Assembly (NCBI GenBank): GCA_963971285.1
Contig: OZ020255.1
Location: 1,550,001 to 1,614,000 of the forward strand
From: Astropecten irregularis
Taxonomy: Eukaryota; Echinodermata; Asteroidea; Paxillosida; Astropectinidae
Reading direction: 5' to 3'
Length of the DNA: 64,000 nt
Made by a program: the position numbers and the translations under genes. A model generated the notes under the pieces. That model ran no database searches, had not been told where the DNA came from, and was given only the letters and a program-made list of their open reading frames with translations. This document shows, one piece after another, positions 33,439 to 44,950 of this stretch. Numbering within the stretch: the first letter of the stretch is position 1; the number at the start of each line of letters is the position of its first letter.

Positions 33439-34254
33439 TTAATACGAGAAGTGCAAACAAAATAGAAGTGCAAAAGTACGAACGATTCTTACATGGTGTT
33501 TCCGCAAACCTATCCACATGCAAAATAAATTCTGAAATCCCAAGTCTCGCAATCTCTGTTTAGTGCAGTCATTTTGCTGTCCACATAGAACTGATCAATA
33601 GGTCTGGTTCCCCGTGTTCTTGTTTAAAGTGAAGCCGTCCAGCCTCTTGAGTCTGATTCAAGTCCGAGCCTTTTCCATGATCTAACCAGGGGGAGATCAT
33701 CGCAGAAGCCCAAATCCATCGCTAAACGGAAAATTGATCGCTACTTTGCGTAGCTATTTTCCATTTAGTGATGGATGTTGGCTTTTAATACTGATCATGA
33801 TTGCAAATCGTTAGTGAAATCGGCCCCTGAAAAACTACTAGTAAATCAAGTAACAAGCATGCCAGGAACAACATCAACTCTTTTTAAAATTTGTCATTTA
33901 TTGCACCATATGGCCATAACCAGATAACATACGAGAATGTGAAATGATCCCAAATACTGCTATTTTAACGTGTTTTTAAACCTGGGACAGACTTCGTTCA
34001 ATTAGGCCAGAAAAGCAAGGCTCTTTAGTAGTTACCATATAGCAGTTACCATTTAGTAGTTACCATATAGCAAAAGCACTACCGGTATACAAATAATGAA
34101 TGTTTATGAGTGGAATGGTAAAAATAATTTAATGAGGTGACAGATGGACTGTTCCATTTCACGAGGCGAAGCCGAGTGGAATGGAACAGTCCATCTGTCA
34201 CCGAATGAAATTATTTTTACCATTCTACGAATGTGAAACATTCATTATTTGTTT

Positions 34255-34615
34255 TATATAACATCTAAGTAGATCTTTGTCATTTGATTTTGATTGGAGG
34301 ATAACATTTTAAAAGTTAGCGAGACAAAAAAAGCTTAAAATCTTGGCAAACTTTATGCTTTTATTACAGTAACGCGCGTTGCACACCAACGCGTACGCGC
34401 GCACGCAGTGACAAATAAATGGAACGCCGCTTGACCAATCACGTATTAGAGTTTCTGGCGTGCAATGGTACAAATCGAATGGCACCAAAAATGCACGGTG
34501 GATGGAACAAATTTCAACGGTTGTGACGTAAGCCATGAATTGGTCTATTTATCAAATATCACGTGACATACAATCCTCCAATCAAATGACAAGGATCTAC
34601 TAAGGTGTTATATAA
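34255..34615. repeat. Foldback with TTTGTCATTTGATT arms, plus an adjacent palindrome
   Basis: Arms ATAACATCTAAGTAGATCTT...CAATCCTCC lie at 34258-34300 and, inverted, 34573-34612. Immediately left, 34090-34260 is a near-perfect palindrome centred on CACGAGGCGAAGCCGAG with GACTGTTCCA arms. Confidence 0.75.
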
Positions 34616-36377
34616 TACTTGATAAACGGTTAGTTACCCATCATGTTCATGAAGCATACCTCATACGCAAAATTCAAAAGAACCTGCGTAATACTCAAAA
34701 CTTGCAACTAAAATTGGAACTTTGTGACAAGTCTTCCCATTCCTGATAAGACAAGGTTCCTCTTATAACAAGGCTCTTGCAAATTCACAAGAACATCTCA
34801 TTAACAAGGTCCCACTGTATTCGAACAAAATAATGCCTACTGACAATATACACTGAATTTGCATAATAATATTATATACAATGAGTTGATAATTTTGGTG
34901 TAGTTTTATTTATGTAAATAATAAATCCTATTCTCAAGGTAAAGATGCCTCTATTTGTCCTGACCTCAGAATTAATATTATAATTGATTATTTATATGCT
35001 CCAATATTAAAATTATATATTACATGTGCTTGGCACCCGAGGAGCCGCATAATTATATTACACAGAGTGAACAGCGACAGTTTCCAATTTTCCTATCCGA
35101 AATCCTATAGACAATTCCAAGGGACTTGAAAAGGATAATTCAGTCGGTGTTTTGTTTGCACTGGGGACATCTACTTGGGTATTAAAGGTTTACTGTAATC
35201 TAATTTGGGAAAGGGGTGAAAGTGCTTTAAAATCATTGCTTAATACATAATTAATGACTATATAAATTTATATTTCTATGTAAGTGCTTCATTTTGAACA
35301 AAAAGTTACAAAATCAGTACATGTACGCCCCGCCCCCCAAAAAAGTCCCCATTGGAACCGCTCCACGCAACAATAACGTGTGACATCACCTACAAAACTA
35401 GTGTAGGCTCGCACCACAGTACACTGCATGGCGTTCTGCATGTGATGTAGGCAAGGTTTTTCATCGCAAAAAGTGGGGTGCTAAGTTACAGGTCTAAAAT
35501 ACCTCCTTTTTCTATATACAATATTTTTTAGCACAAACAATGACAGACAGGTTGATTTTTATAACAATACAGGGGCCAATTTCGTAAAACTGTTCAGTAC
35601 AAACATTTGCTTAGCACAAAAATGTCTTGCTCAATAAAACAAACCACCATTGAAAATTCCATTTGATATTCATGGTCAGTGAACAACAGCCAAAGAACAC
35701 AACACATGGAAATTTGGTTGTTAACTCTGTTTTTATTAAGACAGAAATCAGTGTCATGCTTAGCAAATTTGTGTGCTTAACTGTTTTTTGAAATTGGCCC
35801 CTGATGTATTTAACTTCACATGAGTTTTGATTACAGTAAACCTTTAAAGCACAGAGTGTAAGCGCTGATTCTACGCTTACAACAAGTAGAGCCAAATTGG
35901 GCCAAAGTCACACAGTATACACAGAACACCAGGTGGAGAAACACTGATAAATGAAGACGGCCAACTCTGATCAAGTATCTGAAAATTAGAAACATGAAAT
36001 CAATGATTCATTAAAAGATAAATTAGACCTGGGAAATCTGCTCTTCACCAGTAACATTACATGTACGGTGATCAGGGACTAAGTTGTAGCAATACAAGTA
36101 AAATCAAGGGGTCTGAAAAATGACTCATCCCAGGATCTCAGTGGTTTAATTGAATGTTTCAAGAGAGCGATAGTCATTCAAAATTGAGTTCTTAAAAAGT
36201 AAAAGGCAAAAGAAGACCGTGGTAAAATTCTTGTCAGAAAGGGAATCAAATAATTTCTCATTTTATTGTTCAGTACATTTAAACAAATTTCCAGTTCCAG
36301 ATAGTAAGTGAAACAATTGCAAGCTTCTGTGAGTGTAGAAGATATTGTCTCAAATAAATGTAGCAGTAACAGTGTAA

Positions 36378-36695
36378 AGGCCTTTTCACACTATCCAAGA
36401 TCTCGGGGTTGGAACCGGATTGAACCCTGAGAATTTTTTTAACTCTTTCCAGTTTTCACACTTGAAAAGTTTCAACCCCGAGCCAAACCGGGTAGGACGG
36501 CTGAACCGGATCGAAATTAACCCGGTTCGGAACTGCATCTTTCACAGTGATGTGTATTGTGCGAACCGGTTCACCAAAAATGTAGTGTGAATGTTGCGTT
36601 CCTTCGATCCGGCTCAAAAACTTGCTGGGCTGAACCGGGGCAGATCTGGGTTGGTTTCAACACGGATCGAAAAGGTGATAGTGTGAAAAGGACTT
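36378..36695. repeat. CTTTTCACACTATCC foldback
   Basis: Ends CCTTTTCACACTATCC and the inverse GATAGTGTGAAAAGG, with inner ACCGG-rich arms. Relatives at 24290-24555 and 44630-44875. Non-coding. Confidence 0.75.
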
Positions 36696-36850
36696 AAATG
36701 GCAAATAACAGGTCTTACAGTCAGTATTTTGCCCACAGAAATTCTCGCAGAGGAACATGAAAACCAGGTTAATGCAATAAGTGAACTATAATGTCCTTTG
36801 ATTTTGGGCTAAAGGTAGGTGGTAAGGGTTGAGAAGATTTGTACACAAAC

Positions 36851-39519
36851 CTTTTAGGGCATACTCCATAGCGCTGGATATTGTGTGCATGTCTACTTCA
36901 ATGCTCTTGGCCCAATTCTCTACATCACCAAGTTCCTATGGCAATAAAAATAAGAAAGTTATCTTATTATTGACACTAGTGCTGGGCAAAATCGGGGAAT
37001 TTCATATCCGGTCTGCCGGTTACTGATTTTAAAACAAATCAGGTTAATAGCAGGCGCGGTTCTAGAGCCAATATTTTTTGGGGGCTAGAAGAGCCTTTTT
37101 TTTTTTTGGGGTGGGGGGGGCTAGAAGACCCAATACTCGCGCGCGCGGGTTCTTCTAACACTCGCTTCTGCTATGTCTTATTAGGGGTCGAAAACATGGA
37201 CATATATTTTTTATGTAATTGGCGCTTAATCACTGAACAAATCCAGTATTTTCAAAACTTTTTTTTTCACTTGCATTTTCTGGGGGCTTGGGGGGGCTAG
37301 ACCAAATCTTGGGGGGGGGGGGGGGGGGGGGGGGGTTACAGCCCCCCCTAGAACTGTGCCTGGTTAATAGATAGTTAACCTATGTAATCACATGGAACAT
37401 GCGTGACCATGTGCAATTTATGGTATATACGTCTTCTTTAAATGTGATTGTCACTTTCAGAATGCTTTTTACAATGTTGTTTTTTTTAGATAAAGCATTT
37501 AGATCCAGTACATGCAATGTTTAATTTAGATCCAGTTTGTGAAAAGCATATTTCTACTTGACAAAATGGACAAAATAACTGACTGAAATTCTAGTTTTCA
37601 CTTTTGGGGTTGTTGAGCATGAGGCAAATGTTCGTTTCTGTTATTTCCCTTTCAGTTTCGGTTAACGGTTAGTGAAAATTTGTAACCGGAATGCTGCCGC
37701 CAATGTCTCAAAAAAAGTCTCCCATTGCTGCAACGTCTTGGTGGGTCTGTGAAACCACCGTCAGAAATGACCCTGGGGAGGGGGGGGGGGGGGGGGAAGG
37801 GGAGGGGGAGGGGATATGCAATGACACTGTGTTTGGCAGCGGGATTTGCGTGTACCGTACCTTGAGGGCGGTGTTGAAGTTCTCAATCAGAGACAGCCAC
37901 TGCATGCTCTGTTTGGCAAACTGGGCAGCGTTGGCCTGCAGTTGCCTAGACTCTGCATCCAGCCGTTTCTCATTGGCATAGGCCATGGACACCCTGACAA
38001 AACCAAATCATGAAATCATCCAAATTGTAAACATCTGAGATGGAAGCCAGTCAAGTCATGCTCCTTCAACACCCCTTATAAGGCTTAGCTCTTTTCAAAC
38101 TTTGATATGGAGGGCTTCATTTCACAGAAAGGGATGACAACTATGCTAGTCCCAATATGCAAATTAAGCTTGCCCTTCTCCGACGTAGATGAGCACTGTA
38201 TACTCAGAGCTTGTGAGTGCACATGAAAAAATCATGCGCTGGCTCAAGTGGGATTCGAACCCACAACCTCCTGCTTACTAATGGGGATGCTATACCACTA
38301 GGCCACCGAGCTAGCTGGGGTTTGCGGGGTGAATTTAATCCAATATCAACGCGGGTACAGTAATTAATAATGAATATTGAATGGTCCCCGCTTATACATT
38401 TTGATCAGGCAGCTGGAACACTAATGGGTTATTCTATTTCAAGTCAACCAAATGGTCCCCTGTTGACCCTCTTCGATTTTGATGAAATATTATGAAAATC
38501 TCTGACGGTGACCTGTGAAACTTTCAGACAGGAAACTTGGCCCTATTATAAAATACGTTTTAACAACAGTTTTTGGTGAGTGACCAAAAACTTTGAATAA
38601 CATTTCCAGTAACTACATGTATGCACATATGTGTAGGTATTTAAAAGTTATAACTTTTCCTCATTAATTATAAACACATTTAAGACTGCCGACTCACTGC
38701 CGACCACAGTACCCATACTGTACATACCTGCTATTAACATTTCCAACCAGTGCTTTGGTCACATTGATAGCAGCTGCAGTTGTCTCTTTTCTCCTTTTCT
38801 CTGTAGAAAAAAAAATAATAATACAACTGATACAGCTAATTAGTAATTAATGAGTAACGAGCTAATAGCTCAGCACGGAGTGACGTCATTCCAACTCGCT
38901 GACCTTGAAGCGATGAAAACAAAGCAGCAAGTTGTATGGGTTTTAAGACAAAAAGCTGCCAGAATTGTTTAATCTTAGTAGCCTATAACGGTATTTCAAA
39001 GAAGGATTATTGTCCGAGGAAAAAACTAATGTTACTGAGGACTCGACAATTGGTGAAAGTCGTACAGAACACGATTTCTCCTTCTAACGTTAGCTCTTCT
39101 TGACAAAAATATTCGGAAAACATTTCGCGACGATGGACAGTTTGTGTTTATGTGCGTGATTTGTCAGTAGCTTGCACCATGGAGGAAGGAAAAGGCTTGC
39201 ACCATCTACATGTTGGTTTTCATCGGTTGTCAAATTCATGGGAATGAAAGTACCCGGATGTCCGCGCTGATACTAGCTATAACTATAAATAAGTATTTTA
39301 CTTTTAGCAATAATAATTAATATTCAGACATGTCGGACATCGACAGTGCCACAGTGCCACCCACTGTGGATGGAATTGTCTGTCTGGAAATTAGAAAAAT
39401 CACAAAAATTAAAACCCTGCAATATTGACGATCCGAATGTAGGCCTATCTAATCATACCTTGCTGATCCTTCCTTCCAGCCTGTTTGGCTTGATGTTCTT
39501 TCAACAAAGATGCTAGCAT
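36851..39519 (-). CDS. BLOC1S1: BLOC1S1 (BLOC-1 subunit 1 / GCN5L1)
   Basis: Subunit of the BLOC-1 and BORC complexes (lysosome-related organelle biogenesis and lysosome positioning), also linked to mitochondrial acetylation. Exons in transcript order are 39519-39459, 38800-38728, 37993-37861 and 36935-36851; all have consensus AG/GT borders and the phases join. The protein begins MLASLLKEHQAKQ, continues KRRKETTAAAINVTKALVGN, then LQANAAQFAKQSMQWLSLIE and ELGDVENWAKSIEVDMHTIS, matching the human protein throughout. About 117 residues are encoded up to LKG at 36851; human has 125. The final few residues come either from a small unrecognised exon after the GTTTGT donor or from reading through to TAG at 36786. 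It is transcribed divergently from the integrin alpha exon 2.8 kb away. Intron 3 has a 16-G run and a G25-bearing MITE. Confidence 0.96.
37051..37362. mobile_element. hAT-like MITE with a G25 tract
   Basis: Ends CAGGCGCGGTTCTAG and the complement CAGGCACAGTTCTAG, flanked by an exact 8-bp duplication GTTAATAG (37043-37050, 37363-37370). It contains 25 consecutive G at 37311-37335. In BLOC1S1 intron 3. Confidence 0.85.
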
Positions 39520-39571
39520 TTTGCAGACATTTCATTAACAATTTGACAACATTTCTCAAAACGAAGAACAA

Positions 39572-40339
39572 GGCCGTGTCCCAATTCACTGGCTGTGGCC
39601 GCTGGCTACGGCCGCGGCTGTGGCCGCGTCTTCGAACTGGATTCAGCCAGTGGAATTGGGACGCGCCTTCGGCCGCGTAGACGCGCCTGTCGGGACGATT
39701 TGAATTCATACGCGCAACTGAGGTCATGGCAAGCCAAATGCCAAATAATTCGATATACACTGTTTATCGGTGAAAAACAATCTTTATCTAGATAAAATTT
39801 GTTTATTACAGAGTTTTTCTCAAAAAACAGTGTTTATCATGTCGGAATAAAGTGTTTTCTTGGCGAAAAACGTGTTTATCTCCGATAAATAGGGTTTATC
39901 GAATTATTTGGCATTTGGCTTGCCATATAAAGTTGGCCCGGCCACAACGAAGTCAGGCCGTGTCCCAATTCACTGGCTGTGGCCGCTGGCTACGGCCGTG
40001 GCTGTGGCCGCGTCTTCGAACTGGATTCAGCCAGTAGAATTGGGACGCGCCTTCGGCCGCGTAGACGCGCCTGTTGGGACGATTTGAATCCATACGCGCA
40101 ACTGAGGTCATGGCAAGCCAAATGCCAACTAATTCGATAAACACTGTTTATCGGTGAAAAACAATCTTTATCTAGATAAAATTTGTTTATAACAGAGTTT
40201 TTCCTCAAGAAGCAGCGTTTATCATGTCGGAATATAGTGTTTCTTGGCGAAAAACGTGTTTATCTCCAATAAATAGGGTTTATCGAATTATTTGGCATTT
40301 GGCTTGCCATATAAAGTTGGCCCGGCCACAACGAAGTCA
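39572..40339 (+). repeat. Tandem duplication (~385-bp unit) with nested foldbacks upstream of BLOC1S1
   Basis: 39572-39956 and 39957-40339 are near-identical units. Each has a GC-rich GTGTCCCAATTCACTGGC foldback followed by a 201-bp foldback (39726-39926; 40110-40310) with ends ATGGCAAGCCAAATGCC. Related GC-rich units lie at 40345-40482 and 41698-41823; the adjacent block CATTGATCTCCATTATACAC is inverted between 40499 and 41698. Confidence 0.85.
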
Positions 40340-40643
40340 CCTTCCCTTGTGGCTTGATATTCGTGACGTCGCGGCCACAGCCACGGCCGCAGCCAGTGAA
40401 TTGGGACGCGGCAACAAGATAGACGCGCTGCCAATAGCCGCAGCCACGGCCGCAGCCAGTGAATTGGGACACGGCCTCACCTTCCTTGTGGCTTGATCAT
40501 TGATCTCCATTATACACTGGATAGGACATCGCGCGCCATCTTGTGTAACGCGTGCGTTTGCTCAGGAGGGTTTAGAAACTTCAAGCGCGGGTCGGCGCAG
40601 AGACCGTACGCAACACAAACAAATGAAGTTTGGGGGTTGGGGC

Positions 40644-41167
40644 CATAGATATATATAAAAACTAGATGACGCACCCGTGCACAAACTAATGGGAGCTATA
40701 TCCGTTATGCAGGACGCGGTCATTTAATGTAGGACTAGATGACGCACCCGTGTATTAACGAATGGGGGGTTGCACTACGCTCACGCGCTTATAAAAAGCC
40801 GCGCCGTTACGCGTTACGCAGTACGCGATGCACCAAGAAACATGATGGAACGCCGTAGCTATATTCGGTGGCTTAGATTGTTTGTCGGTAATTCCATCAT
40901 TTAATTTGCCAATTTCATCATTTTATTTTCCGTTTTGTCATTCCGGTCGCCAATTCCAACATTCAGTTTATCATTCTGTCATTCTGTTCGAAATTTCCAT
41001 CATTCAATTTGGCAAAATGAGTGATGGAATTACCGAAGCAAACAATCTAAAAAGACAGCTACGGCATTCCATAAAAACGGATTCGAACTAGTCCCATCGG
41101 AAATGGCGCCGTTTAGACGTGGCCAAGAGCAGCCAATGCGACATCTAGTTTTTTTTATATATCTATG
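40644..41167. mobile_element. Foldback element, 524 bp, 8-bp target duplication
   Basis: Ends CATAGATATATATAAAAACT and its inverse; exact flank duplication GTTGGGGC (40636-40643, 41168-41175). It contains an inner palindrome (AGATTGTTTG.CGGTAATTCC and inverse, 40875-41055) and a repeated CTAGATGACGCACCCGTG. hAT-sized duplication. Between BLOC1S1 and the integrin exon. Confidence 0.85.
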
Positions 41168-42333
41168 GTTGGGGCAATAAATTTACCATATATTTTGCTG
41201 ATTTTCGAGTGGTTTAGAATTAAACTTTTGGAGGAAATACCTTACTATGGATTATAGGATGTGTTATGCGTTTGTGGATGTAGGCCTACGAATGCCGGGG
41301 TGCACGGATGACACAAAAAGAGGGATTTGATTCCATAAGTAAGCGTTTTAGTCTGCAGAACAATAAGTTTAAGTGTGTGGGAATAATTATAACTTTATTT
41401 GAAAAGAATTCTAGAATCCTTATTTCATTTGCCTTTTTTGAATGATCGTAGTAATTAAGCTGTAGTTTGCCGGTAACTTTTTTTAACTGATTTTTTTAAT
41501 TTGGAGCAAACAAAACTCATCAACTCGACGATATTGTTTTAAGTAAGCCTTATTTTATCTATAAATAACTACTGTGAACTATCATGATGGCATTCATCAG
41601 CGCATGCGCAACCCTCCTAAACGGGGCCGCGCGTTTTACAGGAAGCGCTGTACAAAAAGAATACGCGTGTCCTATCCAGTGTATAATGGAGATCAATGGG
41701 CTTGATATTCGTGACGTCGCGGCCACAGCCACGGCCGCAGCCAGTGAATTGGGACGCGGCAACAAGATGGACGCGCTGCCAATAGCCGCAGCCACGGCCG
41801 CAGCCAGTGAATTGGGACACGGCCCAAGTTTCTGTGTCACTGAAAATCCAACAGTGCATAGCGCCCCCAAGAGTTTTTTTTTGTGGGCGGCGGCTTTGAC
41901 ATAAAATCCAATGCAGTCTTGAATCAAGACTAGAACCACACAAACCGCAAAATGAATTATTCATGAGCTTTACTATCCCTATTTTTCGTTAAAAAACAGA
42001 TACAAAACCTATATTACGTGCGCAAAATGTCACTTTGTGAATATATAAAGTTATTTTTATAAGAATATTTTTATTTCATAAGACTGTACCTGATATTTCA
42101 TGAATTTTGGAGCGATTTTTATGCACAATCGGCCCTTCCCATCAGTAAAGGTCATGACCTGAGTTGACCTCGTTTGACCTTGCCAAGGAATTTCCTATGA
42201 ATAACATCATGTCAATGTGGTTTCTTTATGCAGACGATTCTACGAAAGAATGTTGACACATTTCTCAATCTGCTCTTCATTTCTCTGATATAATCGCAGT
42301 CCTTCGGTATTTTTCTTCCAGAATTTTGACAAG

Positions 42334-42542
42334 ATGGGGACGATACGGATATGTAGATCATTTTCCTTCCTTTCTGTAGTAATTTTAGGACTTCAAATTG
42401 TTCAAATGGAGTGTTTTAATTTAGAAACTCGGCTACCGATGGTGAAAGAGGGACCGCTGTTGAGCCGGTTTGGACTTTCGTTGGCTGAACACAGATTGAC
42501 CAAAACAAGAGCATCTTTCCGTGATGGTTACAATGGAAGTTT
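42334..42542 (+). CDS. Integrin alpha subunit, first coding exon (partial gene)
   Basis: The exon encodes a signal peptide (hydrophobic FSFLSVVILGLQIV at about residues 10-24), then FNLETRLPMVKEGPLLSRFG and LSLAEHRLTK. This is the start of the integrin alpha beta-propeller, whose blade 1 typically begins FNLD...GS.FG.S. The VKEGP spacing is closest to the laminin-binding ITGA3/6/7 group. It ends NGS plus two bases at a GTAAGT donor; the next residues expected in the family are LL(V)GAP. An AG at 42320-42321 may be a 5'UTR acceptor. No downstream exon was recognised in the remaining 21 kb, so the rest of the gene is beyond the window or displaced by the rearrangement described in findings. Integrin alpha identity is firm; the subclass is tentative. 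Confidence 0.85.
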
Positions 42543-42822
42543 GTAAGTAAAGTAAACTGTCTTTATAAACTGAAATTGTCTTTTTTATATTCATCTATAT
42601 TTTATGTTTTTATTTTCTGTGTGTTTGTGTGTTTGTTTTGTTTGTTTGATTGTTGTTTTTATTTGTTTTTTAGACAATGACAATGTATCTCATCTGTGCA
42701 TTTTCACTGTTGTGTTAGGCCTACCAGGTTACTGTCAAAAAAGAACTAGGGGGATTGTGATAAGACGAGTCCCAAAACTATAAAGGAAAGGAACACTTTT
42801 TGAAAAGTTACTTACCTAAATA

Positions 42823-44322
42823 TAGTTGCGATGATCGTAACCCTAGGTCTGACATGGGGACAGGGACCTTAGGGTTACGACACTTTGTTAATAAAAAGTG
42901 ATCGAAACACTTTTTGGCCAAGTTCTGAAATAGAATTGTCCTTAATTTTCCACTTTCCAAAATCCCAACACAAAATCTGACTACATGGATGTGATCGGTA
43001 CTTATCAATGAGTCATATAAAACCACTTTGAACATTGAAAGATCATTTTCTGCAGAAAAAATAACCCAAAACTTACCGAAGGTGTCGAGATTCCCTCCGT
43101 TCGCCGTCAATCGGCCATTTTGAATAGTGCGCAGTGTGCCATCTCGACCAAATTACGTCATGCGCAATGCCGTTTTGGCTGTTCCACCTTTCAAACTCCA
43201 ACTCACAGCCCTATGGATGGAGGGTGTTCCCAGAATAACACGTGCGCTGTGATACCGTGTACACGCATATCACATACAGTATGGAGGAGGTTTTTTGTTA
43301 AGTCCGCATTGTTTACCCATGTCAAGCTGCCGCTGACAATTCAAATCTTTCATCATGAACTGAAGGAAATTGCTAAGATTTTCAAATGATTTCCTTTACG
43401 AATGGTCCCGCAAACAGACAAAATGTTAGCAAGTCACAAACTCGGCGCCGACCGGCCGACCCAATCCATGATCAAACAGAAATAAAAAGGTCATCCACCT
43501 TATCACAGATCGCGCAGTGGTCGGAATTAACGGTGGACTGCAAAATATATCCGGTCTTCAATAACACCCAAAATGATCATACCCGGTAGGACAGTAAGAA
43601 CATCTTCATAAAAATATCACCGGAAAATTCCATGGGAAAAACCACCATTTCTTACTGCAAATCTGTACCGAGCCGGCCAGCCGTGAGCCACCGTCCGTAA
43701 CGGTGGAACGAACCCGGCCGCGATCCAAACAGGTAGCCTTCCGACCGGGCGCAACATTCACTTTATTTCAAGCCCACGGCATGAGGCCTACGTGTAACTG
43801 TACCGTGATTGAGACTTTCGCTGGTGCACGTGTACACAATGTACGTTTGCTTTGAAACTGTAGCTATTACTCACGCACGCGGCGCGGATACCAGGCTGTC
43901 TGTCTCTGCGGTGTGATGTGGGCAATGTTTTTTACGTCTTAATTTAATGCGATCGTCGTCGGTCGGTTTCGGAAGGATTTCACAATATTTTTTAGATTAA
44001 GTATAATTATGAAAAGAGTGTTTCTACTTGGCCAATTGAACAAAAAAACTGAGTGAAATTCAAGTAAGATTTATAAGCTGATGAGCCTGCGATTTGCGGT
44101 ACTTTGGAAGGACGGTCGATCAGAATTTTTATATTTAGATCTCGCAACGATATAACGCATACATATCATGTATACAAAATAAAATACACTCCATTTCTTC
44201 CTCCATGAACCGTATTTTCGCATGTGTTCGATGTCGGTGTTGGTCGGAAAAAAAATCACGCCGTATACGTTTTTCTTCACCTGTCATGAGCCGCGAAAAA
44301 ATAAACTTAATTCGGCAGTTTC
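42823..44322 (+). mobile_element. Second copy of the MULE-like element, left 1.5 kb, cut by the N gap
   Basis: Base for base it repeats 54721-56216. Only about five differences were seen by eye over 1.5 kb: an extra C near 55353, A/G at about 43606, A/G at about 43678, and T- and A-run length changes at about 43926 and 44298. It stops at the N gap, so its right TIR is not seen. It is preceded by ACCTAAATA (42814-42822), inside element A. Confidence 0.85.
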
Positions 44323-44522
44323 NNNNNNNNNNNNNNNNNNNNNNNNNNNNNNNNNNNNNNNNNNNNNNNNNNNNNNNNNNNNNNNNNNNNNNNNNNNNNN
44401 NNNNNNNNNNNNNNNNNNNNNNNNNNNNNNNNNNNNNNNNNNNNNNNNNNNNNNNNNNNNNNNNNNNNNNNNNNNNNNNNNNNNNNNNNNNNNNNNNNNN
44501 NNNNNNNNNNNNNNNNNNNNNN
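44323..44522. other. Assembly gap (200 N)
   Basis: Exactly 200 unknown bases. The left side ends inside the MULE-like element; the right side is unrelated DNA about 430 bp upstream of an SDF4 exon. Any reading frame across it is an artefact. Confidence 0.99.
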
Positions 44523-44950
44523 AACATGTCAAAGCAATGCCCAGGGGCACAAAGGCAATGCTCAGGAAATCTATTGTTTCATCTCCACCTTGCAAAACCT
44601 TCAGGCCTCCTTTTTGATCCATGTTAAAACCATCCCGGATCTGGCCCGGTTAATTTAGCCCGGCAAGTTTTTTAATCGGATTGAAGAGATGCAACATTCA
44701 CACCACGTTAATAGTGAAACTGCTCATACGACACGGATCATGGAGTAAAATGCATTTTGGAACATGGTCCTTATTACCGGGGTAAATTTCAAATGTAAAA
44801 AGGGTTTAACAAAATCTCAGGGTTGGATCCAGTCCCAACCTAGAGATTTCGGATAGTGTGAAAAGCCCTTTACATTTCCTTAATAATCCCCTTCTGAATA
44901 AACCCCCTGGGCTCAAGTATCTGTGTTTTTTGTGTGTCCATTTGATATAG

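Larger units (their letters stand above)
33202..36785. other. PYM1-BLOC1S1 intergenic region (tail to tail)
   Basis: PYM1 3'UTR with AATAAA at 33524, the hairpin-GAAAC motif, the 33690-33828 foldback, palindromes at 34090-34615 and foldbacks at 35572 and 36378. No gene seen. Confidence 0.7.
39520..42333. promoter_or_regulatory. Divergent BLOC1S1 / integrin alpha promoter interval
   Basis: The 2.8 kb between the two divergent starts must hold both promoters. It is largely GC-rich tandem and foldback repeats (39572-40482, 40644-41167, 41698-41823). No TATA box or initiator could be assigned with confidence. Confidence 0.5.

Noticed and set aside
42808..43110. 100-codon frame repeated at 54703-55008 and inside 56328-56792
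   Set aside because: It is the terminal inverted repeat of the MULE-like element read three times; no protein similarity seen.
44135..44627. Open frames crossing the N gap
   Set aside because: They exist only because unknown bases contain no stops.
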